From contig CANROL010000007.1 in assembly GCA_947632255.1 (NCBI GenBank), positions 1 to 18,000 of the forward strand: DNA of 18,000 nucleotides, read 5' to 3'. The stretch's first letter is position 1; the number at the start of each line of letters is the position of its first letter. This document shows, piece after piece, positions 7,872 through 16,428 of the stretch. Below the pieces are notes generated by a model that ran no database searches, was not told the DNA's origin, and saw only the letters and a program-made list of their open reading frames with translations. Both the position numbers and the translations under genes were made by a program. The stretch comes from an uncultured Bacilli bacterium. Its GTDB lineage: Bacteria > Bacillota_I > Bacilli_A > RF39 > UBA660.

Positions 7872-8464
7872 TATTTTAAGACTCTAACACGTTTAGAGTG
7901 AGAGTTTAGAGCTTTTAATTTTTGATTTAAAGTTTTTTCATAAGATATAATATGATTATTAGCTAAATTAAAGATATCATATGCTTTTGTGCCTAGTTTT
8001 TCTCTAATTAATAAAGCTAAGTATTGATATATTTTAGAAGTAAAGACATTATGTTTAATATCTTCAATAATAGCTTTAAATTCAGGCATGTTTAATTCAA
8101 AAACATTTTTATTTTTAAATTCGGGATTAGTAGTTAAAACTATTAAACCAAATTTATTTAAATAAAATTCATCATCAAATAATTTAAGAGTAAAATCTGA
8201 TTTAAATTTTAAACATTCTAAATAAAAAGTATTAAAATCTTTTATATCTTCTTCAGTATAACGATATGCTAAAATATTACTATTTTCATTTAATAATAAA
8301 GATAAATTATCGATATTAGTTATTTTAGCTTTATAAATAGCTAATAAATTAGCTACTAAAGAATTAAGATAATAATCTTCTTCTAAAGTAAAATCATAAT
8401 ATTTATGTGCATAATTAAAAGCAGCTTCTCTAGCTCTTATTACTTCATTTTCTTGCAATGTCAT
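7871..8464 (-). CDS. Hypothetical protein, soluble, unknown function
   Basis: I do not recognise a family. The product (about 197 residues) has no signal peptide or membrane segment, is rich in Lys, Asn, Leu, Tyr and Phe, and appears mostly helical, with a basic C-terminal tail (HSKRVRVLK). An ATG at 8473 is also in frame, but AAGGAG (8474-8479) directly abuts it with no spacing; the ATG at 8464 is nine bases from that site and is the more likely start. It follows dtd on the same strand but has its own consensus promoter and terminator, so it is probably transcribed alone at a high level in addition to any readthrough. The gene is convincing because of its length, codon use like its neighbours, and flanking signals. 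Confidence 0.75.
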   Translation of the reverse strand: MTLQENEVIRAREAAFNYAHKYYDFTLEEDYYLNSLVANLLAIYKAKITNIDNLSLLLNENSNILAYRYTEEDIKDFNTFYLECLKFKSDFTLKLFDDEFYLNKFGLIVLTTNPEFKNKNVFELNMPEFKAIIEDIKHNVFTSKIYQYLALLIREKLGTKAYDIFNLANNHIISYEKTLNQKLKALNSHSKRVRVLK

Positions 8465-8488
8465 TTTTCGCATCTCCTTTTTATTTTT

Positions 8489-8507
8489 ATCCCCTTTTTT
8501 TGGGGAT
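8489..8507 (-). promoter_or_regulatory. 5'-end stem-loop of the unknown gene's mRNA
   Basis: ATCCCC (8489-8494) and GGGGAT (8502-8507) form a perfect 6-bp inverted repeat with a 7-nt homopolymer loop. The predicted transcript start is near 8508, so the mRNA would begin with this G/C-rich hairpin. Terminal 5' hairpins are known to protect mRNAs from decay; that role here is inference. Confidence 0.6.
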
Positions 8508-8514
8508 AGCTAGA

Positions 8515-8543
8515 ATTATAGCAAAAAAATAAATAAATGTCAA
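8515..8543 (-). promoter_or_regulatory. Full-consensus sigma-A promoter
   Basis: TTGACA (8538-8543), 17 bases, TATAAT (8515-8520) on the minus strand: both hexamers match the consensus completely, and TGC precedes the -10 as an extended element. It drives the unknown gene ending at 7871. Confidence 0.85.
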
Positions 8544-8566
8544 AGGGATGTTTTGACGAATATTGT

Positions 8567-9004
8567 CTAGTTTTCTTCTAATATGATAGTTATTGGGCCA
8601 TCATTAGTTATATGAACTTCCATGTCGGCACCAAAAATACCAGTTGCAACGCTTATCTTTTCTTTTAATAATTGATTAAATAAGTTATATAAATTTTCGG
8701 CTTCTTCATATTTTAAAGCATCAATATAGGAAGGACGATGACCTTTTTTAGTATTAGCATATAAAGTAAACTGACTAATAGATAAAATACTTCCCCCATT
8801 ATCTAATATATTCTTATTCATAATACCTGATGCATCATTAAAGATACGTAAATTAAGAATTTTATTAATCATTTTATTTATAATAGATAGATTATCACCA
8901 TAAGTAAAACCTACGAATAAAACTAAACCACTCGTTATATGACCAACTGTTTTGTTATTTACTAAAACACTGCTTTCTTTACTTCTTTGAATTAAAACAC
9001 GCAT
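8567..9004 (-). CDS. dtd: D-aminoacyl-tRNA deacylase
   Basis: Dtd removes D-amino acids, and glycine mischarged on tRNA-Ala, from tRNA in the cytoplasm. The 145-residue length is standard. Diagnostic motifs are present: SQFTLYA (77-83) with the active-site residues, GHRPS (88-92), TGIFGADMEV (121-130), and the cross-subunit Gly-cisPro loop in NDGPITI (134-140). Its ATG overlaps the rel stop by one base (TAATG), indicating translational coupling as the last gene of the comN-rel-dtd operon; rel-dtd is a common pairing in Bacillota. It is the only gene here ending in TAG. No clear terminator follows it. Confidence 0.97.
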   Translation of the reverse strand: MRVLIQRSKESSVLVNNKTVGHITSGLVLFVGFTYGDNLSIINKMINKILNLRIFNDASGIMNKNILDNGGSILSISQFTLYANTKKGHRPSYIDALKYEEAENLYNLFNQLLKEKISVATGIFGADMEVHITNDGPITIILEEN

Positions 9005-11148
9005 TATTTACTCCTTTTAACATTAATTATATAAGACTGATTTTCTAAATCTAAGATTATTTTATCTAATTCAGCTTTATTTTTAATTTTAATAGTTAAT
9101 TCATATGTATACATATTATCATATTCTTTAGTTTTTAGGGTATCTACATAGATATTTTTTTTAGTTAAAGTAGCAATTATATCTGATAAATAATTTTTAT
9201 TAGCTTCACAATTAATATATAAATCTGTTAAATAATCATTAGATACATAATCATTCCAAGATACATCAATTAAACGTTCTTTTTCATTAATTATATTAGG
9301 ACAATCTTTTTTATGAACGGTAATACCTTGACCTTTAGTAATAAAGCCAATGATATCATCACCTTTAACTGGTTTACAACATTTAGCTAAATTAACTAAT
9401 AAATCACTCATGCCGGCAACAGATATATCATTTTTAGATATATTATTGGTTTCATGAAGACTTAATTTTTCTAATAAAGCATCAGGGGTAGAAGTATTAG
9501 TTACTAAACTTATAATATAACTAGGGGTATATCTTAGAGTACCAATAGATAAATATATTTCTTCTAAATCATTTAATTTTAATTCTTTAGATATTTTAGA
9601 TATATTTTCTTCATTTAAAAATTCATTAAAGACTAATTTTCTTTTACGTAGTTCTTTTTCAAATAAATCTTTTCCTTTTTCTAATAGTAAATTACGTTCT
9701 TTTTTAGAAAAATAAGATTTTATTTTATTTTTAGCTTGATTAGTTTTAACAAAGTTTAACCAATCTTTATTAGGGGTAGCATTAGGATTTGTTTTGATTT
9801 TTACAATATCATCATTATCTAGTTCATGATTTAGGGGAACTATGACATCATTAACAATAGCCCCGACTGTTTTATCACCAATATCTGAGTGAATGCGATA
9901 AGCAAAATCAATTGGTGTTGCGCCACGTGGTAATTCCATGACATCCCCTTTAGGTGTGAAAACATAAATCATCTCGGCAAGCATATCCGAAGTGACATCT
10001 TGAGCAAAAGAAATATCATCTTGATCTTCATTAGATTCAATTAAAGCCCGAAACATTTCTAGCTTTTGTTCCATGATATGTTGGCCTTTTTTAGTTCCAT
10101 GTTCTTTATATGACCAGTGAGAAGCCATACCTTTCTCGGCAAATTCATCCATTTCAAAAGTCCGGAATTGAACTTCAAATAAATGACCATCTACTCCAAA
10201 AACAGTGGTATGAAGACTTTGATACATGTTAGCTTTAGGCATCGCAATATAATCTTTAAATCTTTTAGGAATTGGTCGATATTTGGCATGAACAAGACCA
10301 ACAGCCGTATAGCAGTCTTCAACTTCTTCTAAAATAACTCTTAGGGCTAAGATATCATAAATATCACTCCATTTACGACCAGTAGATAATTTATTATAAA
10401 TAGAATGAACACTTTTAACCCGACCTTTTATTTTAAATTTTAGACCATGTTCTTGTAAGATATTAGTAATACTTTCTTGCATTTCTTCTAGAGCATCATT
10501 TAATTCTTCTTTAGTTTCATTTAATTTTTCTAAGATATCATTATATACATCTGGTTTAGTATAGAAAAGACATAAATCTTCTAATTCACTTTTAATAGAA
10601 TTAATACCTAGACGATGAGCAATAGGAATTAAAACAGCTTGAGTTTCATAAGCTTTTTCTTTTTGTTTTTTGGGGTTTATAGCATAGTTAGTGCGCATGT
10701 TATGTAAACGATCAGCAAGTTTAATAAATAAAACCCGAACATCGGTGGCTAGGCCCACTAAAACCTTACGTAGGTAAATAGCACTAGATTCCGAATCATC
10801 GACTAATTCTAACTTATTTATCTTACTTATGGAATCAACAATCGTGGCTACTTCTTCCCCAAAATTATCGCTTACTTCTTTAATTAGGGTATCCCCATTA
10901 TTTAAAACTTCATGTAATAAGGCCCCAATGATGGTGGTTGAATCAACATTTAGACTATTAACAATATTGGCAACATGAAGAGGATGTGTGATATAATCTT
11001 CCCCATTTAATCTTTTCATACCAGCATGTTTTTTTAAAGCAAATTGATAAGCTTCTTTAATTTTTAATAATTCGGTTGTATCATGAATATTATTTTTTAT
11101 ATTATCATAAACTTCCGTGAAAGTTATAGATGCTTCTTCATTAATCAT
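9004..11148 (-). CDS. relA: RelA/SpoT-family (p)ppGpp synthetase with degenerate hydrolase motif
   Basis: This is a long RSH protein of the stringent response (714 residues). Domains in order: N-terminal HD hydrolase (about 25-180), synthetase (about 235-350), TGS (392-453), helical, zinc-finger-like (C590, C591, H612, C616) and C-terminal ACT (about 640-714). Synthetase motifs are intact: YDILALR (264-270), RFKDYIAMPK (296-305; the RxKD type of bifunctional enzymes) and FEVQFRT (324-330). In the hydrolase domain H55 (THP) and D146 (KLADRLHNMR) are kept, but the HDxxED motif reads HEVLNN (79-84), so the HD aspartate and the ED pair are lost. In characterised enzymes these residues are needed for (p)ppGpp hydrolysis, so this domain may be inactive. 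It overlaps comN by eight bases and dtd by one. AAGGA precedes the ATG. Confidence 0.96.
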   Translation of the reverse strand: MINEEASITFTEVYDNIKNNIHDTTELLKIKEAYQFALKKHAGMKRLNGEDYITHPLHVANIVNSLNVDSTTIIGALLHEVLNNGDTLIKEVSDNFGEEVATIVDSISKINKLELVDDSESSAIYLRKVLVGLATDVRVLFIKLADRLHNMRTNYAINPKKQKEKAYETQAVLIPIAHRLGINSIKSELEDLCLFYTKPDVYNDILEKLNETKEELNDALEEMQESITNILQEHGLKFKIKGRVKSVHSIYNKLSTGRKWSDIYDILALRVILEEVEDCYTAVGLVHAKYRPIPKRFKDYIAMPKANMYQSLHTTVFGVDGHLFEVQFRTFEMDEFAEKGMASHWSYKEHGTKKGQHIMEQKLEMFRALIESNEDQDDISFAQDVTSDMLAEMIYVFTPKGDVMELPRGATPIDFAYRIHSDIGDKTVGAIVNDVIVPLNHELDNDDIVKIKTNPNATPNKDWLNFVKTNQAKNKIKSYFSKKERNLLLEKGKDLFEKELRKRKLVFNEFLNEENISKISKELKLNDLEEIYLSIGTLRYTPSYIISLVTNTSTPDALLEKLSLHETNNISKNDISVAGMSDLLVNLAKCCKPVKGDDIIGFITKGQGITVHKKDCPNIINEKERLIDVSWNDYVSNDYLTDLYINCEANKNYLSDIIATLTKKNIYVDTLKTKEYDNMYTYELTIKIKNKAELDKIILDLENQSYIINVKRSK

Positions 11149-11404
11149 TTCTTGTCCTTCTTTCTTGTTTAGTAAATAAATAATTTTGTAAATCTTTTAG
11201 ATCAACATTAAAGATATCATTTACCATAATACCTAAATCTAAATCATATGAATTAGTCCATTTAGCTAAACGTAAAAAATTCCATATATCTTCTTCTTTA
11301 ATATATGTATAAGATAGTTTATGTAATTCATTTACTTTAGATCTTAAAGCTGGTAATATTCTTACATATAAATCTTCTAAAGTTTTAAATTTTATATCAT
11401 TCAT
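11141..11404 (-). CDS. comN: ComN-like post-transcriptional regulator
   Basis: An 87-residue protein whose core (ILPALRSKVNELHKLSY, EEDIWNFL, KW, then MVNDIFNV and DLQNYL) follows the pattern of the Post_transc_reg family, represented by Bacillus subtilis ComN (YrzD), which acts on comE mRNA and interacts with the cell-pole protein DivIVA. The match is by recalled sequence pattern. It is supported by context: in Bacillus comN lies next to spoVB and near relA-dtd, and here comN-rel-dtd form one operon with spoVB immediately divergent. The start follows AAGGACT (11411-11417) by six bases. The last eight bases overlap rel. The acidic C-terminal extension seen in some relatives is absent. Confidence 0.8.
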   Translation of the reverse strand: MNDIKFKTLEDLYVRILPALRSKVNELHKLSYTYIKEEDIWNFLRLAKWTNSYDLDLGIMVNDIFNVDLKDLQNYLFTKQERRTRND

Positions 11405-11429
11405 AATATCAGTCCTTATTTATAAATTT

Positions 11430-11458
11430 ATTATATACGATTTTTAATTATTTTTAAA
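11430..11458 (-). promoter_or_regulatory. Probable promoter of the comN-rel-dtd operon
   Basis: TATAAT (11430-11435, minus strand) lies 17 bases after TTTAAA (11453-11458), a weak -35. The predicted start near 11423 gives a leader of about 19 nt containing the ribosome binding site. The perfect -10 makes it credible; the AT-rich background lowers certainty. Confidence 0.5.
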
Positions 11459-11511
11459 TACTTAAATTAGTCTTTTTTGGCTTTTTAAACATATATTTTA
11501 GACGAGGTTAT

Positions 11512-12801
11512 ATGAAAAAAAATAAATTTTTTAAAGCTACCTTTATTTTATTAATGGGTGGTTTTATTACTAAGATATTAGGTTTTATAATTAGAATTAT
11601 ATATACAAGAATGGTTGGGGAAGAAGGAATAAGTTTATATACTTTAGTTATGCCTACTTATTCTTTATTACTTACGATTGCAACTTTATCTTTGCCTTTA
11701 GTTATTTCTAAATTAATTAGTGAACATAGAAATAAAAGTATTAAAATACTTTTTAATGCTGGTGTAATTATAACAATTTTAAATAGTTTAGTAATATTAA
11801 TTATTTATTTAACTAAAGATTTTATTGCTAATAACTTATTGCATGATAAAAGAGCAAGTGTTTTACTTATGGCAATGGCTCTTACTTTCCCCTTTGTTGC
11901 GATATCTAGTATATTAAAAGGTTATTTTTATGGTAAGCAAAAAATGCTTCCCCATACTATTTCTAATATTATTGAACAAATAGTAAGAATTGTTTTAATA
12001 TATTTAATTATTCCTCCTTTAGTAAAAAAAGGTATTGTTTATTCAGTAGGAGGTTTAATATTAATTAGTATAGCATCAGAAATATCTTCAATTTTAACTT
12101 TTTTAATTTTTTTACCAAAGAAATTTATAATAAAGAAAGAAGATTTAAAGCCAGATATTAAGACAACGAAAGAAATATTAAATATTAGTCTTCCTACGGT
12201 ATCTTCTAGATTAATTGGGAATATTGGCTTTTTTTTAGAACCAATTATTTTAACTAATGTTTTATTACTTAATTATCCTATGTCTTATATTTTAAGTGAA
12301 TATGGAGCATATAATGCTTATTCTATTTCTCTTTTAGCTATGCCATCTTTTTTTATTCAAGCTATATCTTCTTCTTTATTACCTGAAATAAGTAATTTTT
12401 ATCAAAAAAAAGATAAAGTAATGGTTAAGAGACGTTTTAAACAAGCTATGTTTTTATCTTTTATAATTGGTAGCTTCTTTTCTTTTTCCATATTTATCTT
12501 TCGAAAATTTTTAATTACAACTCTTTATAATACAACCGCGGGTATTAATTATATTGCGATATTAGCCCCATTTTTTGTTTTATTTTATTTAGAAGGACCT
12601 TTACAAAGTACTTTACAAGCTTTAGGTAAATCTAAAACTTGTATGTATATTACTATCATTGCTTTAATATTTAAACTAGGAATAATGATAGTTTTAGGTT
12701 TCTTAAAAACAGGAATGTATTCTTTAGTTATAGCCGAGATTATTGATATTATAATAGTAGTATATTTAAGTTATAAAAAGATTAAAAAATTAATTAACTA
12801 A
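11512..12801 (+). CDS. spoVB: Stage V sporulation protein B-like MOP-superfamily flippase
   Basis: SpoVB is an integral membrane protein of the MATE/MurJ-like polysaccharide transporter superfamily, needed for spore cortex synthesis, probably by flipping lipid-linked precursor. The sequence begins with the family's GGFITKILGFIIRIIYTRMVGEEGISLYTL pattern, split here across the first two helices, and shows about 12 hydrophobic segments across 429 residues. Bacillus SpoVB is about 518 residues with up to 14 segments, so the last two helices appear to be missing. LPEIS after helix 8 and LEGPLQSTLQALGK near helix 10 are also family-typical. GAGG (11504-11507) lies only four bases before the ATG. 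It is divergent from comN, a neighbourhood shared with Bacillus. Its 3' end overlaps smc on the opposite strand by 12 bases and no terminator is visible. A general lipid-linked oligosaccharide flippase is the alternative reading. Confidence 0.88.
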   Translation: MKKNKFFKATFILLMGGFITKILGFIIRIIYTRMVGEEGISLYTLVMPTYSLLLTIATLSLPLVISKLISEHRNKSIKILFNAGVIITILNSLVILIIYLTKDFIANNLLHDKRASVLLMAMALTFPFVAISSILKGYFYGKQKMLPHTISNIIEQIVRIVLIYLIIPPLVKKGIVYSVGGLILISIASEISSILTFLIFLPKKFIIKKEDLKPDIKTTKEILNISLPTVSSRLIGNIGFFLEPIILTNVLLLNYPMSYILSEYGAYNAYSISLLAMPSFFIQAISSSLLPEISNFYQKKDKVMVKRRFKQAMFLSFIIGSFFSFSIFIFRKFLITTLYNTTAGINYIAILAPFFVLFYLEGPLQSTLQALGKSKTCMYITIIALIFKLGIMIVLGFLKTGMYSLVIAEIIDIIIVVYLSYKKIKKLIN

Positions 12802-15723
12802 ATCAACACTTACTAATTTACTGACACCAGATTCTTGCATCGTTATACCATATAAAACATCAGCATATTCCATAGTTCTCTTTTTATGAGTAATTAAAAT
12901 AAATTGGTTTTGATCTTTCTTTTCTTGTAAATATTTACCAAAAGTATCAACATTTATTTCATCTAAAGCTGCTTCTATTTCATCTAAGATACAGAAAGGA
13001 CTAGGTTTAACATTTAAGATAGCAAATAATAAGGATATAGCCGTAAGAGTCTTTTCCCCACCTGATAAAATACTTATAGAATTTAATTTCTTACCCGGAG
13101 GTTCAGCGATAATATCTATACCGGTGGTTAATAAATCATCGGGATTAGTAAGCTTTAAGATGCCAGTTCCTCCTTTAAATAATTTTTTAAAGACAATATT
13201 AAATTCTTTATTAATTAAATTAAAGGTTTCTTTAAATTTACTAATCATTATTTCATCCATTTCTAAAATTATTTTTTTAAGTTCGGCGGAGGATGTTTTT
13301 AAATCTTCACTTTGATTAATTAAAAATTCATAACGGGTTTTAAGACGATTATATTCTTCGATTGCTCCTAGATTAACAGTGCCTAATTTAGATATTTCTT
13401 TTTTTAGACTTTCAACTTTTATACGAGCTAAATCTTCAGGCATATCTAATTCATAATTATTTCGCGCATATTCATAAGTCATTTCATAAGTATCATTTAA
13501 TATACCTAGTAAATTATCTAACTTAACATCTAGTTTTCCTACTTCAATTTCTTTTTCTTTTAAATTATTTTGAAGATGATTATAATCAGTATTTATTCTT
13601 TTATATTTAGATTCTAGTTCATTTATTTGCATAACTAAAGAAGATTTTTCATTTTTTAAATTATTAAGTTCTGTTAAAGTGGCTTCTTTAGTGGCGGAGA
13701 CTGAACTTACTTCTTCTAATATTGCTAAAAGTTTAGGCTCAAGTTTTTTACTACTTATTTCTTCATTACCTTTTATTTCTAATTCTTTTTTCTCTAGTTC
13801 TTCTTCAAGACGTTTCTTTTCATTAGTTCTCGTATTTAATATTTCATTAAGAGAAATTAGTTTTTTATTTAATTCAAGACTTTTTTCTTCATTAGTATTT
13901 AATTTTTCACTAAATTCAGTATATTCTTTATTGATATTAGCTAATTCAAGTTTAAATAATTCTAGTTTTTCTTGTTTTTCACTTAATTTTTGTTTATCAG
14001 TTAAATTATTATTAATAGTAAGAGAACCACCAGTTATAGAACCACCAGGATAGATAATTTGCCCATCTAAAGAGACAATTTTATATTTATATTCAAGTAT
14101 TTTAGCAATAGCATTTAAAGCATCAATATCTTTTACAACAAGTATATTACCTAATTGATTAGCAATAATATTTTGATATTTAGAATCATATGTTACTAAA
14201 TTACTAGCAATATTAATAAAACCAGGATGTTTACTTATTTTATTTAAATCTTCAGGTTTAATAGTTTTAGCTTTAATAATATTTAGAGGGAAAAAAGTGG
14301 CACGTCCAAGTTTATTTTCTTTTAAATAATTAATACATTCTTTACTAACAAGTTCATTATCGACGACTAAAAAATTAGATGAAGCCCCAAGAGATAAACT
14401 TATCGCCGATGTATAAATATTTTCAGTATCAATTAAAGAGCCAATTGTATTATGAACTCCAGTTAAGCGAATATTATTTAAAATAGCTTTAACGGCTGAA
14501 GGCATTTTAGAATTATTATTTAGATTATCCGTAAGAATATCTATTTCATTTTGGAAATTTAAAATATTTTTTTCATATTCATTAATTTTCGTAAGATAAC
14601 TATTTTTTTTGAATTTAGAAGTAAGTAAAATATTATCTACTTCTTCTTTAGCAATACTAGTTGTTTTAATATCTTTAATTAAATCTTGAAGACGGTTTTC
14701 ACTAGAAGTAAGTAAGTTTTTTAAATTTAATTGTTCTTCTTTTAATTTTAACAAAATAGTATTTAAATTATCGGGGGAAGATTCATATTTTTGTCTTTCT
14801 AAAGTAACTAATTTTTCAGCTTCTAAGGAAGCTAAGTTTTCAGTTAGTTTAATATATTCATTATTTTTTAAAGTTATGGCATCATTTAGTTTTAAATCTT
14901 CTAGTTTTAATTTTTCTAATAAAGTATTATCTTCATTATTAGAAGTAGATATTTTAGTAATATCTTGTTCTAAAATATTAATTTCTTTTTGAAGCTTTTT
15001 ATAATTTTGATTAATATTAGTAATATCTTCCGCGATTAGAGCTATATCAATATTTTTAAGTTCTTTTTGATATTCTTGATATTTTTCGGCAATTTCACTT
15101 TCTTTTTTTAAAGGTTCAACACTGATAGCTAACTCATCAATAACCAGTTTAATGCGAGCTAGATTTTCTTCAGTTTTTTCTAATTTTTTTAGACTAATTT
15201 CTTTTCTTTTTTTGTATTTTAAAACTCCGGCTGCATCTTCAAAGATAAGACGACGATTCTCGGGTTTGTTATTGATTATGTCGGCAACACTACCTTGAGA
15301 TATGATATTAAATGAGGCCAGAGATGCTCCCGTATCTAAAAATAAATCAGTGATATCTTTTAAGCGAACTTTATTATTATTTAAAAAGTATTCATTTTCC
15401 CCAGTTTTATAAATAACTCTTTTTATTTCAACTTCGGTAAATTCAGTATTTAAATAATGATCAGTATTATCAAAAGTTAGGGAAACATAAGCACGAGAGG
15501 CACTAGGACGGGTTTTAGAACCACTGAAAATTACATCACGCATTTCTTCCCCACGTAAAGATTTAATGGATTGTTCTCCAAGAACCCAACGAACAGCATC
15601 AACAATATTACTTTTACCTGAACCATTAGGACCTACAATCGCAGTTATTCCCCTTCTTATTTCTAAATCAATTTTATCCGCGAAAGATTTAAAACCATTA
15701 GCTTGTATACTTTTTAAATACAT
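12790..15723 (-). CDS. smc: Chromosome partition protein SMC, short-armed
   Basis: SMC is the condensin ATPase that works with ScpA/ScpB to organise and segregate the chromosome. From the chosen ATG, the N-terminal head has Walker A GPNGSGKSN (31-39). A coiled coil (about 165-400) follows, then the hinge (about 405-560, ending in YPGGSITGG), a second coiled coil (about 565-800), and the C-terminal head with signature LSGGEKTLTA (near 886) and Walker B FCILDEIEAALDE (near 911). The chain is about 977 residues against about 1186 in Bacillus subtilis; both arms are shorter by a similar amount, while heads and hinge look complete. A GTG at 15732 is in frame, but GGGTGA five bases before the ATG at 15723 favours the latter. 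The gene starts inside the 3' end of rnc, as in the rnc-smc operon of Bacillus, but ftsY does not follow. Convergent overlap with spoVB. Confidence 0.97.
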   Translation of the reverse strand: MYLKSIQANGFKSFADKIDLEIRRGITAIVGPNGSGKSNIVDAVRWVLGEQSIKSLRGEEMRDVIFSGSKTRPSASRAYVSLTFDNTDHYLNTEFTEVEIKRVIYKTGENEYFLNNNKVRLKDITDLFLDTGASLASFNIISQGSVADIINNKPENRRLIFEDAAGVLKYKKRKEISLKKLEKTEENLARIKLVIDELAISVEPLKKESEIAEKYQEYQKELKNIDIALIAEDITNINQNYKKLQKEINILEQDITKISTSNNEDNTLLEKLKLEDLKLNDAITLKNNEYIKLTENLASLEAEKLVTLERQKYESSPDNLNTILLKLKEEQLNLKNLLTSSENRLQDLIKDIKTTSIAKEEVDNILLTSKFKKNSYLTKINEYEKNILNFQNEIDILTDNLNNNSKMPSAVKAILNNIRLTGVHNTIGSLIDTENIYTSAISLSLGASSNFLVVDNELVSKECINYLKENKLGRATFFPLNIIKAKTIKPEDLNKISKHPGFINIASNLVTYDSKYQNIIANQLGNILVVKDIDALNAIAKILEYKYKIVSLDGQIIYPGGSITGGSLTINNNLTDKQKLSEKQEKLELFKLELANINKEYTEFSEKLNTNEEKSLELNKKLISLNEILNTRTNEKKRLEEELEKKELEIKGNEEISSKKLEPKLLAILEEVSSVSATKEATLTELNNLKNEKSSLVMQINELESKYKRINTDYNHLQNNLKEKEIEVGKLDVKLDNLLGILNDTYEMTYEYARNNYELDMPEDLARIKVESLKKEISKLGTVNLGAIEEYNRLKTRYEFLINQSEDLKTSSAELKKIILEMDEIMISKFKETFNLINKEFNIVFKKLFKGGTGILKLTNPDDLLTTGIDIIAEPPGKKLNSISILSGGEKTLTAISLLFAILNVKPSPFCILDEIEAALDEINVDTFGKYLQEKKDQNQFILITHKKRTMEYADVLYGITMQESGVSKLVSVDLVN

Positions 15724-16381
15724 CTTCTTCACCCTTTATTGCTTGCTTTTTTAAGGCATCATGTGCAGCATTTTGCTCAGCTTCTTTTTTACTTTTACCC
15801 GTACCACGACCATAGGTAATACCATCAATTACAACATCAAAAGTAAAAACTTTATCATGACTTGGTCCTTCTTCTTTTGCTAAGACATATTCTAAAGTTT
15901 TACGATCAGTTTGGACTAATTCTTGTAAACGAGATTTATAGTCGCCTAAAAAAATATGATGTTCATTAATATATGGTTCTAAGATAGTAATAACATACTT
16001 TTGAGCTATTTCAAAACCTTTATCTAAATAGATAGCTCCAAGAACACTTTCAAAACAATCGGCAATAATTGTATCATTGATATCTTTTAATTGACCATGA
16101 CCAACTTTAATATATTTATCTAAACCGACATCCTTAGAATATTGGGCTAAAGCTTCTTCACATACAAAACTAGCTCGAATTTTAGATAATTCCCCTTCCC
16201 CAACATCTAATTTTTTATAAAAATATTCACTAGTTATTAATTGTAAAACAGCATCCCCTAGAAATTCTAAGCGTTCATAATTAGGACTATGATGTTCATT
16301 AGAATAACTGCTGTGAGTTAAAGCTGTTTCTAATAATTCTGGATTAGTTAATTTAATATTATATTTTTCTAAAAAGTTCAT
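15698..16381 (-). CDS. rnc: Ribonuclease III
   Basis: RNase III cleaves double-stranded RNA in rRNA processing and mRNA turnover. The 227-residue length is normal. The signature NYERLEFLGDA (34-44) and the second acidic set in DTIIADCFESVLGA (D108, E111) provide the metal-binding residues; E39 and D43 complete the site. A double-stranded RNA-binding domain follows (about 148-215, starting DYKSRLQELVQ and ending KSKKEAEQNAAHDAL). The ATG is preceded by GAGGA. Its end overlaps the smc start by 26 bases, implying coupled translation. Confidence 0.97.
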   Translation of the reverse strand: MNFLEKYNIKLTNPELLETALTHSSYSNEHHSPNYERLEFLGDAVLQLITSEYFYKKLDVGEGELSKIRASFVCEEALAQYSKDVGLDKYIKVGHGQLKDINDTIIADCFESVLGAIYLDKGFEIAQKYVITILEPYINEHHIFLGDYKSRLQELVQTDRKTLEYVLAKEEGPSHDKVFTFDVVIDGITYGRGTGKSKKEAEQNAAHDALKKQAIKGEEDVFKKYTS

Positions 16382-16410
16382 ATTTTTTTCCTCAATTCTT
16401 ATGTATTTCT

Positions 16411-16419
16411 ATTATAGCA
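16411..16419 (-). promoter_or_regulatory. Extended -10 promoter of rnc-smc
   Basis: TGCTATAAT on the minus strand is a perfect extended -10 (TATAAT at 16411-16416). The -35 position at 17 bases is TTCCTT, weak and lying within the preceding terminator stem, so recognition would rest on the extended -10. The predicted start is near 16404, about 23 nt before the rnc ATG. Confidence 0.6.
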
Positions 16420-16428
16420 AATATCAAG

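Noticed and set aside
11471..11497. Sigma-E-like or sigma-A promoter for spoVB (GTCTTTT ... CATATATT)
   Set aside because: The -10-like box ends seven bases before the ribosome binding site, placing the start of transcription on it, and the -35 match is poor; no convincing spoVB promoter was found.
13679..14053. Plus-strand ORF of 124 residues, Ser/Leu-rich
   Set aside because: Antisense of the SMC coiled coil, where Glu/Lys/Leu-rich codons on one strand give open Ser/Phe/Leu frames on the other.
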